NCBI GenBank assembly: GCA_946122785.1
Contig: CAMGYJ010000009.1
Coordinates: forward strand, 31,097,633-31,161,632
DNA from: Linum tenue
Taxonomy: Eukaryota; Streptophyta; Magnoliopsida; Malpighiales; Linaceae
Length of the DNA stretch: 64,000 nucleotides
Direction of reading: 5' to 3'
Positions 1 through 9,530 of the stretch are shown here, piece by piece. The translations under genes were made by a program, and so were the position numbers. Within the stretch, counting starts at the first letter, position 1. Each line of letters starts with the position of its first letter. The notes under the pieces are model-generated. The model did not search any database. It saw nothing but the letters and a program-made list of their open reading frames with translations, and was not told the origin of the DNA.

Positions 1-1338
1 ACCTGGAGCCCTCTGCGCCACTGCTTGAGCCACGCTCCCCAGTTGGGTTTGGATATCCTGCAAGACAGCCTGCGTGTTCCTCTGGCCAGCTTCAAGAGCT
101 ATGAATTTACCCGGGGCCTTTTCCATGAATTGCTCGATAGTGTTGAATTTCTGAGCACTAGAACTGGCAAGAGAACCCACCAGATCCCGCAATTCAGCCA
201 TCGGATCATTCTGCACTGGGGTTGCAGGGGCTACGCCTGGCTGCTGGAAAGATCGCGACTGTGGTTGAGCAGCATGCCCCTGCATGGGCTGGTAGAGAGA
301 CTGCTGCTGCTGCTGCTGGAATTGCCCCTGTATGGGCGGATATGGCGTTCTCTGGAAGCCTGGCGGTCAATGGGAGGCTGGTGGTCTAGGATTTGCCCCA
401 GCCAAGGAGAAGTTGGGATGCTGGTGCCACCCCTCGTTGTACTTGTTACTGTAGGGGTCATTGCGCCTAGCATTATTGATGAAGTTCACCTGCTCCTAGG
501 GTGTAGTCGACTCCCTCATCGCCTGGCAATCTTCCACAGTGTGATGGGTGCTCTCGCACCACTGGCAGTGCATCGCCTGCTGCTGTCCGGTCCCGAGAAT
601 AATCCCAGATCGATCTATGGCTGAAACCAGCTTCGATATCACCTACACCAAATCAGATGACTGGGTGGCTAAAACATGCACACCCCGCCCTGGTGCTCGT
701 CTTGATCTCCTGGCAGTTCCCCAGTCATATCCCTGCTCTGCCATCTCTTCAAAGAGTTGATTCAGCTATGGTGGCGTTTTGGTGAGCATATTCCCGCCAC
801 AGACCGAGTCAATCAGCTGCTTGTCTTCCGGGAAGAGGGCATGGTAGAAGGTGCCCACCTTGAAGGCGTCGTTAAAACCATGGTTGGGGCACTTGAGGAA
901 GAAACTGGTGTCTATCCCAAGCATCCCGGATGGTCTCATCTTCATCTTGAGTGAAGTGGGTAATTTGCTTCTGCAGGTCCGCCGTCTTGGACGGGGGATG
1001 GTAGCGAGTGAGGAACTTGTCTACCAAGTTGGCGAACGTAGTGATCGAGCCTAGAGGTCGAGTGTCTAGCCACTCCTTGGCCTGCCCCTCCAGAGTAAAT
1101 GGGAAGTACCATAGCTGGATGGCATCGGCTGGGACCCCATTTATCTTGATTCCATTGATCAGTTCGTGGAATCGCCTCAGATGTGATTGGGGGCACTCCC
1201 CCTCCTTGCCACGGAACACCACCAAATCGCGCAACATCGTGATGACCGAGGTGCTCACCTCAAAGTTGTTCGCTGGCACATGAGGGTGCTGAATGGGTGA
1301 CCTCATGTCCGCGGCTCTGGCGGTCCAGTAGTATCCCA
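1..1338 (-). pseudogene. gag: gag pseudogene of element C
   Basis: The minus strand encodes a retrotransposon gag domain closely similar to that of element A. It opens with a YYWTARAADMRSPIQ segment (about 1338-1290) and runs through the gag core with LEGQAKEWLDTRP to the glutamine/proline-rich C-terminal half (about 500-200). The frame is broken near 880-900 and by at least one stop in the Pro/Gln-rich part, so no functional Gag is made. The first 65 or so codons are absent: the coding region abuts LTR sequence through about 22 bp of unrelated filler (1339-1360). Family assignment is confident from similarity to the intact copy at 5409. Confidence 0.85.
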
Positions 1339-1360
1339 GCACACATATATAGATTCCAAG

Positions 1361-2374
1361 TACTGCGACCAAGTATAATCGCAGTCCGGGAATGCAGTAA
1401 CAGGCAAGTTCTAATGTCAACCCGGGGTCTAGATCTACTGCCTACTCCGTGAATATCTATTATCTAGCCAACTAAGTCAAGTGATTGTTGTTTTAACTAA
1501 AAGCAGTAAGAGAATAGGAATTGGTTCAGTTTTCTGAAGTCAAGGGAGAGTCACTCGGGAATGAGTCCCCCTAGCTCCTTAGTTAGGTCCCAATTGTAAT
1601 TACCCTGGGTTGATTTACTGTTGATTAAACTGCGGAAGATCCGACAGTAGCTTGGAATCTCTTAAACTGACCAAGCCCTCTCAGTCCAACTACCCGGCAG
1701 GCGACTAACCTTCACCGGGATAGAAAACTAAGGCTATGAACACAGAACTCCACTACCGGAATTGGATTCCAGTACAAAGCAGTAGATTGACTAACTCTCG
1801 TATAACCAATCTACTACTACCGAATGATGAAGCTCTAACAACCTAATCAGATTCTATCTATCTTAGGTTGCAGCAGAAATCAAGAAAAGCTGATAAGACT
1901 TCAATTAATTCAATGAATCATGCATCATTCCATTATAATCAAACAGTATAACAATCCCAAGTCATTACAATCAAGATCCCTAACACATGGAACTAGGGTT
2001 CTTCATACCCAAGTGAGAGAAAGTTCTACTCCATAGAGAGAGAGAGAGAGGAGAAAACAGAATACAAAGCAGTCATACTCATAACAATGGGAAGAATCTG
2101 CTCTGGGATGATGATTTTCACTCCTATGATGATCTCCAAGCTTGATTTGATGAAACCCAGCTCCAAGATCGCTTCTAGGATGTGTTCTTCGCACTTTCTC
2201 TCTTTAGGGCTCTCTTTTTGCTCCAACAAGTCGACTCCCCCTCCTTTGGCTCGAAATTGGGTTAAAACTCAGATTTTCCCGATCACACGGCCAGGACACA
2301 CGGCCGTGTGGCTTACCCAGCTGCCCGTGTGAGTGCCAAAACGCGGAGTTTCGATTAAGTGGACCTCGGGCTTC
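1361..2374 (-). repeat. LTR of element C, downstream part
   Basis: This matches the minus strand of the element A and B type LTR, including the long segment from the AGAGAGAGAG region to the GCAGTAACAGG segment near the LTR end. The last roughly 30 bp of the LTR, the primer site and the leader are deleted at the gag junction. Confidence 0.8.
2370..2374. repeat. Target site duplication of element B, left copy (GCTTC)
   Basis: GCTTC lies immediately before the TGATGACTCGG start of B and again immediately after its 3' LTR (18046-18050). It marks B's insertion into the LTR of C. Confidence 0.9.
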
Positions 2375-3753
2375 TGATGACTCGGTATTTGCACATGTTT
2401 TCCCCTTTGTTTCTTGATTGTTTGAGCTTGAATTATCGTGTCTTTGGCCTATTTTACGCATTGTGTTCCTTTGTCACATTTCAGGTCCTAGCACATAAAG
2501 TGAAGCATAGGCGCAAGTTTCAAGTCAATCAGAGATCAATTGACGATTCGGAAGAAGAAACTCAGGTATGACCTGAAGAAGAATGGATTTATACCTCACT
2601 TTATGGACAAATAATCATGCAAGCTTGTCATGAATAGAAAGAGGATGAGACTACGAGCGTCTGGGATCAAACGGCGATTGATTCGGAGTCCGGACGAGGG
2701 AGAAACGAACCATTAAACAGAGGCTGAGCAAGCCACACGGGCACAACCCACACGGCCGTGTGACCTGGCCATGTGGCCGTGTGGAAATCACTGAGCCTTC
2801 ACACTGGCAGCTGGGAAAGCCACACGGCCGTGTGTCCTGGCCGTGTGAGTCGGGAATTGCTGGTTAAAACCCGATTTTCAGCAAAAGGAAAGGGGGAGAG
2901 CTGGGTTTTGGATCCCAAACACCCAAGGGACGAACCCTAGAGAGAGAGCGACTTGGGAACATTCTTGGAGCTATTTTGGAGGATTTCTTCGCCATTGGAG
3001 CTCGGGAATCAAGCTTGGAGATGGAGATTGAAGATCTAGATCAGATTTCTGCAGTCTCTCTCTTCTCTATGGAGTAACTTCCCTTCACTTAGGTTTTGAG
3101 GAACCCTAGTTCCATGTGTTAGGATCTTTCTTGTATGAAGTTTTGGATGCTATATTGTTTGATTATAATCGATTGAGGCATGATTTATTGAGTCAATTGA
3201 ATCTTGATCAAATTCTCTTGATTTCTGCTTTAACCTATGATAGATAGAATCTGATTAGGTTAAGAGAGCTTCCTTGATTGATAGTGGTGAATTGGTTGTG
3301 CGAGAGTCAATCAATTCACTGCTTTGTACTGGAATTCATTCCAGTAGTGGAGATCTATGTGAATCGCCTTAGCAGTCTATCCCGGTGAAGGCTAGTCGCC
3401 TGCCGGGTATTCTGTCTGAGAGGGCTTGGTTAGCTTAAGAGATTCAAAGCTAATTTAGGATCTTCCACAGTTTAATCCACAGTAGATCAACCAAAGGTAC
3501 TTGCAACTTGGACCTAATTGAGGAGCTAGGGGGAATCATACCTAAGTGAGTTCCCAACTTGTAATTAGTAGAGTAGTCAGTCGAGTAGTTTATCAATAAA
3601 TCCTTAATCTAGTTTGCTAGATAATGAACTGAAGCTGAGTAATAGTAACTCTAGAGACCCGTGGATTCGATATTTATTACTTGTGCCACTATACTGCAGT
3701 CCCTTTCATTGGTTACACTTGTCCATTGTTAGGTGTTGTGTTTTGGCGTGTCA
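2375..3753 (+). repeat. 5' LTR of element B
   Basis: The LTR starts TGATGACTCGG and ends TTTTGGCGTGTCA. It contains several CACACGGCCGTGTG-type palindromes and half-sites (about 2735-2850) followed by an AG-rich stretch with AACCCTAG. It pairs with 16662-18045. Confidence 0.92.
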
Positions 3754-3759
3754 AGTTTT

Positions 3760-3777
3760 TGGCGCCGTTGCAGGGGA
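3760..3777 (+). other. Primer binding site of element B (Asp-tRNA type)
   Basis: TGGCGCCGTTGCAGGGGA starts six bases after the 5' LTR. It is complementary to the 3' end of plant tRNA-Asp with one mismatch relative to the copy in element A. An Asp-tRNA primer is typical of the Athila lineage. Confidence 0.85.
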
Positions 3778-3881
3778 CTTTCTAGATTATTAGGAAAGGC
3801 AGAAGTTTGTTACTTTAGCGTTTTTTTCCACCCTTGCTTTTCACTTGGGTGTTTTTTGTTTTGTTGGTGCAGATCTGAATC

Positions 3882-3916
3882 ATGGATCCTAATGGCTTCT
3901 CCAACCATTGGGGGTA
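3882..3916 (+). pseudogene. Start of element B ORF, split by element A
   Basis: ATG at 3882 opens 11 codons and two bases before element A interrupts. The frame resumes exactly at 14083 when A and one GGGTA copy are removed. A pyrimidine-rich stretch ending TTGGTGCAG lies just upstream (3861-3872) and looks like a 3' splice site. The rest is described at 14083-15262. Confidence 0.75.
3912..3916. repeat. Target site duplication of element A, left copy (GGGTA)
   Basis: GGGTA precedes A's 5' LTR and follows its 3' LTR at 14078-14082. Confidence 0.92.
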
Positions 3917-5265
3917 TGATAGACCGTCATTTACACATGTTTTTACACCCGTTCTTACACCGTTTGAGGTGTTGATTCTCGTGTTTTAGGCCGATTTCAC
4001 GCTAGGGTGTGCTTGTTTGTGATGTTTCAGGTCTTAGTACGTGAATGAAGGCTTAGGAGCGAGTCTGGGGTCGATTGGACGAAGAACGGACGAATGGCGA
4101 GGTTTTTGGGAGCTGCACGGGCAGACCAGGGAGGCTGCACGGCCGTGCACGGTTGCAAGTTGGCCGTGCACCTTGTGCCGAGGCCACGCACGGGCAGACC
4201 CTGAAGATCGCACGGCCAGGGTGCACGGCCGTGCGAGAAGCCTGAGGCCGACTTAATGACACGCTGCGTTTAGGAGCTGCACGGCCAGAATGGTGATATG
4301 CACGGCCGTGCACCCTGGCCGTGCGAGTCGGGAAAGCCTGGTTTTAGAGCCTATTCCGAGCCAGAAGGGTGAGAATCGTGTTTTGAGAGCAAAAACAGAG
4401 CCCTAGAGAGAGAAAGTGCGAAGAACACATCCTAGAAGCTGTCTTAGAGATGGATTTCATTGAATCGAGCTTGAAGATCGTCATAGGAGTGAAAATCATC
4501 GTCCCGGAGCAGATTATCCTCATCGTTATGAGTATGACTAATCCGATTCTTGTTTTCTCTTCTCTCTCTATGGAGTAGAACCCTTCTCTCACTTGGGTAT
4601 TAAGAACCCTAGTTCCTTGTGTTAGGGATTTGATTGTAATGACTTGGGATGATATTACTGTTTGATTTTAATCGAATGATGCATGTTTATTGAATTGATT
4701 TGAGTCTGATCAGCTTTTCTCAATTTCTGCTGCAACCTGAGATAGATAGAATCTGATTAGGTTGTTAGAGCCTCTTCATTCGATAGTAGGAGATTGGCTA
4801 TACGAGAGTTAGCCAGTTTACTGCTTTGTACTGGTGTTCTTGGCGCCAGTAGTGGAGTTCTGTGTTCATAGCCTCAGCTTTCTATCCCGGTGAAGACTAG
4901 TCGTCTGCCGGGTAGTTAGACTGAGAGGGCTTGGTCAGCTTAAGAGATTCCAAGCTACTGTCGGATCTTCCGCAGTCTAATCAACAGTAAATCAACCCAG
5001 GGAATTGCAATTGAACCTAACTAAGGGGCTAGGGGGACTCATTCCCGAGTGACTCTTGCCTGCTTTTGAAAACCGAACAATTTACTGCTTTCTTGTTGCT
5101 TTTGCTTTTAAACAACAATCACTCGAATTAGTTTGCTAGATAATAGAGAATCACGGAGTAAGCAGTAGATCTAGACCCCGGGTTGATAATTAAACTTGCC
5201 TGTTACTGCATTCCCGGACTGCGATTACACTTGGTCGCAGTTTGGTGTTGTGTTTTGGCGTGTCA
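3917..5265 (+). repeat. 5' LTR of element A
   Basis: It begins TGATAGACCG and ends GGCGTGTCA, 1349 bp, the same length as 12729-14077. Three exact GCACGGCCGTGC palindromes and several half-sites lie between about 4120 and 4330. The segment 4210-4234 is inverted relative to the 3' LTR. I see no convincing TATA box in the LTR. Confidence 0.95.
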
Positions 5266-5271
5266 AGTTTT

Positions 5272-5289
5272 TGGCGCCGTTGCCGGGGA
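5272..5289 (+). other. Primer binding site of element A (Asp-tRNA)
   Basis: TGGCGCCGTTGCCGGGGA starts six bases after the LTR and is the exact complement of the 3' end of plant tRNA-Asp. Confidence 0.9.
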
Positions 5290-5408
5290 CCCTCTAGGTT
5301 ATTGGGGAAACGTGATAATTTGTTACTCTAGCTTTTTCTTTATTGCATTTTTCGTTTCCGCCTGTGTGCCTTCACGGGTTGTTTCTGCTGACTGTGTGCA
5401 GGTAGTGC

Positions 5409-8183
5409 ATGACCTGTAGCCAGTCGGGAGATCTACTACCATTAGACCAGGAGCTTGAACGAACTTGCAGGAACTTCAAGCGGGCTCTAAAGGCACGACT
5501 GGCTGCGGAGGAGGAGCTATCACAGCTGCAGTTAGAAGAAGAAGGAGAAGGCGAGATGGCTGATCCAGAGAACCGTGATGTGATCCCGGAGGAGCAGACC
5601 ATGGGATCCTACTGGACCGCTAGGGCTGCAGACATGAGGTCACCCATTCAACACCCTCATGTCCCCGCCAACAACTTTGAGGTGAGCACCTCAGTGATCA
5701 CCATGCTGCGCGGTTCAGTAGTGTTCCGTGGTAAGGAGGGAGAGTGCCCTCGATCACATCTCAGGCGATTCCACGAGCTCATCGATGGAATCAAGATCAA
5801 TGGGGTACCAGCAGATGCCATCCAGTTGAGGTACTTCCCATTCACTCTGGAGGGGCAGGCCAAGGAGTGGCTAGACACTCGACCTCCGGGCTCCATCACC
5901 ACGTTCGCCAACCTGGCGGACAAGTTCCTCACCCGCTACCATCCTCCATCCAAGACAGCTGATCTCCAGAAGCAGATTACACATTTCTCTCGGGATGAGG
6001 ATGAGACCATTAGGGATGCTTGGGAGAGATACACCAGCCTCTTTCTCAGGTGTCCCAATCATGGTTTCAATGATGCATTCAAGGTGGGCACCTTCTATCA
6101 CGCCCTCTTCCCGGAGGACAAGCAGCTGATCGATTCGGTTTGTGGCGGGAACATGCTGACCAAAACCCCGCCACAGCTGAATCAACTCTTTGAGGAGATG
6201 GCGGAGAACGGTTATGACTGGGGCACTGCCAGGAGATCGCGACGAGCACCTGGACGGGGTGTGCATGCTGTGGGCACCCAGTCATCTGATTTGGTGCAGG
6301 TGGTATCGAAGCTGGTTTCAGCTATCGATGGTTCTGGTATGATTCCAGGGACCGGACAGCAGCAGGCGATGCTCTGCCAATGGTGCGAAAGCACCCATCA
6401 TACGGTGGAGGACTGCCAGGCGATGAAGGAATCAACCACACCCCAGGAGCAGGTGAACTTCATCAACAATGTCAGGCGCAATGACCCCTACAGCAACACG
6501 TACAATGAGGGGTGGCGCCAGCATCCTAACTTCTCCTGGGCTGGGCCAAATCCCAAACCACCAGCTCCCCAGGGACCACCAGGCTTCCAGCGGCCACCAT
6601 ATCAGCCCAGGCAGGGGCAATTCCAGCAGCAACAACAGTCTCTTTATCAGCCCATGCAGGGGCATGCTGCTCAATCACAGCCGCGGCCTTTCCAGCAGCC
6701 AGGTGCAGCCCCTGCTGCCCCAGTACAGAATGATCAGATGGCTGAGCTGCGGGACTTGGTAGGTTCTCTCGCCAGTACTAGTGCTCAGAAATTCAACACC
6801 TTTGAGCAGTTCATGGAGAAGGCCTCGGGTAAACTCCTGGCTCTTGAAGCTGGCCAGACGAACACACAGGCCGTTTTGCAGGATTTCCAGACCCAGCTGG
6901 GGAGCGTGGCCCAGGCAGTGGCTCAAAGGGCTCCTGGTACTCTACCAGGGCAAACCATCCCTCACCCGCCGACCCCGGATGAGCGCTGCAATGCCATCAT
7001 GACCAGGAGTGGCAAGCTGACTGTTGATCCCCCTGCTCGGGAACCAGAGAGAGAAAGCCCTGTCGCAGCATCTCCAGCGGTTGAACAAGAAGTAGAGAAG
7101 GAGGTTGAGGTGCCTGCACCTAAACCGCAACCAGTAGTGAAGGAGTATGTCCCTAAACTCCCTTTCCCTACTCGGTTGCACAAAGACAGGTTGTAGGCAG
7201 AGTTCGAGAACTTCATGGCCATGCTGAAGAAGCTGAATGTCCAAGTGCCCTTCCTGGAGGCACTATCGCAAATGCCGAAGTATGCGAAGTTTCTGAAAGA
7301 GCTTCTCTCAAAGAAGCAGAAGCTGAGTGAGCTGGCCACTGTGGAGCTCAGCGAGGAGTGCTCGGCTATTCTGCAACACAAGCTTCCGCAGAAGAAAAAG
7401 GACCCAGGTAGTTTCACTATCCCGTGCTCTATTGATAAATTGCATGTAGAGAAGTCCTTGGCGGATTTAGGTGCTAGTATCAATGTTATTCCATATAAAT
7501 TGTTCATGAAACTAGGCCTAGGTGAACCCCGTGCTACTAGGATGACCCTTCAATTAGCTTACAGATCTGTAGTGCATCCTAGGGGTATAGTGGAAGACCT
7601 TCTGGTTAAGGTTGGCAAATTCACATATCCTGTGGATTTTGTTATCCTGGACATCAGTGAGGACACAGAAGTGCCTCTTATACTGGGAAGGCCTTTCCTG
7701 GCCACCGCCAAGGCTCTCATAGATGTGCATGATGGTACCTTAGTTTTGAGGGATGGCGAGGAGCGAATAACGTTTTCAGTTGCTAACACTATACATGCTT
7801 CGTTACCTCTGCATGTTGTATCTCACCAGGAGCACGAGTCTGTCGTGTATCCTTCTGTGCTGCCTATTTTGCAGGACCCACCTCCCACACCTTCGCCGCC
7901 ACTCCTGACCACTCAATCACCAAAAATACAGATCAAGGAGGAGTGGCGGCCGAAACTGCAGGCAGCTAAGCCCGCTCGAACGAAAGCCGGGGACCACTAT
8001 GAGCTGGTCCCGCCCCCACCTTGGCCATCCGAGTATTCACTCGCTTGCATCCTACCGGATGGCCAAGTCGAGCTGGCAAATGCTGGTGGCCACATTCGTC
8101 GCGTGCATGGCCACCATTTGAAGCTGTACCTCAAGAGCGATGTGGATCCGCTCTTGAAGGCACCTGATCCTACACTTCCCTGA
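5409..8183 (+). CDS. gag-pro: Gag-protease polyprotein of element A, with an in-frame TAG and integrase-like tail
   Basis: One frame runs from ATG 5409 to the stop at 8183, broken only by TAG at 7194-7196. Residues about 100-270 form the retrotransposon Gag core (LEGQAKEWLDTRP near 148-159). A CX2CX4HX4C zinc knuckle lies at 323-336, followed by a Pro/Gln-rich region. After the TAG comes an aspartic protease with ADLGASINVIP and LILGRPFLATAKALIDV; the Asp of DLGAS is the expected catalytic residue. The last 50 residues, ending HGHHLKLYLKSD, resemble the C-terminus of Ty3/Gypsy integrases, so everything between protease and that tail appears deleted in frame. The start follows a CAG splice-acceptor-like site by six bases. 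The TAG may be a simple nonsense change: element D has a glutamate codon there. Confidence 0.9.
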
Positions 8184-8227
8184 GCATCCATACTGGCGTC
8201 CAGCTAAAAGACGGTAAAGAAGCGCTT

Positions 8228-8245
8228 GTGGGGAGGCAACCCCAC
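8228..8245 (+). other. Conserved post-ORF hairpin, element A
   Basis: GTGGGG-AGGCAA-CCCCAC forms a 6-bp stem with a 6-base loop 45 bp after the gag-protease stop. The same loop with a compensatory stem change occurs in B at 15300 and a weaker version in D at 28353. Confidence 0.75.
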
Positions 8246-8385
8246 CGAGGTTTGCATTTTCTTACTCTTTTTCCTTTGATTTTGTGTGTTTTTGAGTCTT
8301 GAGACGTTGATCCAGAGTCAAGTGTCGTTTTTGAGTGAAAACAGGTTGATTTCGGGGCTCCAGCATGTCGCATGGCCAGGACCTC

Positions 8386-8722
8386 AGCTTGCACGGCCGT
8401 GCCCTCAGCCTGGCCTGGCCGTGCGAGCTCTCGGCCAAAAGTGCATGGCCAAAAGCGCATATCGCACGGCCGTGCGCTCGTCCTGGCCTGGCCGCGCGTC
8501 TTGCACGGGCATTACATCGCCTCGCACGGCCGTGCGGGTATACCCTCTTGGCCGTGCGAGCTCTCGGCCAAAAGTGCACGGCCAAAAGCGCCAGGTGCAC
8601 GGCCATGCGCCTCGGCTCGGCCAGGCCGTGTCGGCCTGCACGGGCAGCAACCACTCTTGCACGGCCGTGCGCCCCTGCCCGTGCAGCCGAGGCACGGTCT
8701 ATATAAATGGCCGTGCACGGCC
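8386..8722 (+). promoter_or_regulatory. Internal palindrome cluster and TATA box upstream of ORF2, element A
   Basis: Four exact GCACGGCCGTGC palindromes and many GGCCGTGCG or CACGGCC half-sites fill 8386-8722, the same motif as in this element's LTRs. A TATATAAA box at 8700-8707 follows, then an AAACC/CCCTCG-rich leader. Element D has the same order of parts with its own motif. I infer a promoter for ORF2; no transcript data are available here. Confidence 0.55.
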
Positions 8723-9030
8723 ATTGTGGTCAGAAAACCAAAATCCCTCGCCGGAATCCTCTGCCCTCGCTGGAAAACCGCGCAAAACCCACCCTTTTTC
8801 GATTTTTTCGGCCACTTTGGGTAATTTTTCCACCAAACCAACCACAAACCCATTCTTTCTGCACCCAAAGCGGCCTATCCCTCGATTTTGAGCGAGTTTG
8901 GGCGACGTTTTAGTCGCCGGAGGCGATTTCCGGCGAGACTCCGACGAGCACTTCCGGCCAGTTTTTCGGCATTTCGTCGATTCCATTGTCTTCCCCTCAT
9001 CACCCCCTACACCTCTACTTGAGTCTCCAG

Positions 9031-9526
9031 GTTTGATTTTGTCCCTAACTATGTTAATTGTGGAGAATTGAGTGTGTAGGGTGTATGTTAGAGAACCTTA
9101 TTGAATCATGTGATTTGTGTGAAATTGATTGAGGGGAATGCTTGGGATGTGATTGAATTATGTTGGGCAAAGTCCCATTTGCTTGTTTGAGCCCTTGTGT
9201 GCAAGAATTTGGCCAATTTCATGCTTCACTTAATAGTGCACACAAGGTGTTCGATGAAATGCCTGTTTTCCATGCCATGTTGTGGCCACCGGTTGGGGCC
9301 CTTAATGATGTAGTTTGTGGGTGTATTGGCTGTGGATGTGAACCTTGAGTTGCCTATTTTCTTGTGAATGTGCACCCCCACCCTAATTATGCTTGATTTA
9401 TCGAGATTTTGACCCCCGAACTATGGATGAAACCATGGTTAGGCTGTTTTCTGTTCTTAAGTGTGGGGGTGTGCTTGACCTTTTTCGTTGGCTCTTTTGG
9501 TTCCACTTTGGGTTGTTGTTTTGCAG
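9031..9526 (+). other. Predicted intron in the ORF2 leader, element A
   Basis: The donor GTCTCCAG/GTTTGA and the acceptor TTGTTTTGCAG/GG bracket 496 bp, and the acceptor lies four bases before the ORF2 ATG. Element D has the same donor context and an acceptor one base before its ATG, with a 473-bp interval. Splicing is predicted, not observed. Confidence 0.55.
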
Positions 9527-9530
9527 GGCA

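Larger units (their letters stand above)
1..2374 (-). mobile_element. Element C: truncated Athila-type LTR retrotransposon, gag side and LTR part
   Basis: Read on the minus strand, C begins at 18371 with TGATAGACC, runs to 18046, is interrupted by element B, resumes at 2374 and continues into gag at the window's left edge. The two sides join cleanly once B and one copy of its 5-bp duplication (GCTTC) are removed. The LTR portion here (1361-2374) resembles the LTR of element A in its downstream half but carries the CACACGGCCGTGTG motif typical of B. Pol, if present, lies outside the window. C is the oldest layer of the nest. Confidence 0.85.

Noticed and set aside
2087..2332. ORFs in LTR sequence (also 4344-4592, 13156-13404 and 59033-59281)
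   Set aside because: The same LTR segment gives the same ORF in every copy on the non-transcribed strand. It is shared because the LTR is shared, not because of coding.
4041..4313. ORFs in the LTRs of A (also 12814-13125) on both strands
   Set aside because: They lie wholly within LTR sequence and are again produced by the GC-rich palindromes.
8386..8700. CRISPR-like spaced repeats
   Set aside because: The repeats are short palindromes with irregular spacing inside a retrotransposon. There are no unique spacers of constant length and no cas genes, and the genome is a plant's.
8286..8891. Several overlapping ORFs of 90-200 residues on both strands, rich in Ala, Arg and Pro
   Set aside because: They come from the CACGGCC/GGCCGTG palindrome cluster, which avoids stops in all frames. 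There is no conserved protein pattern.
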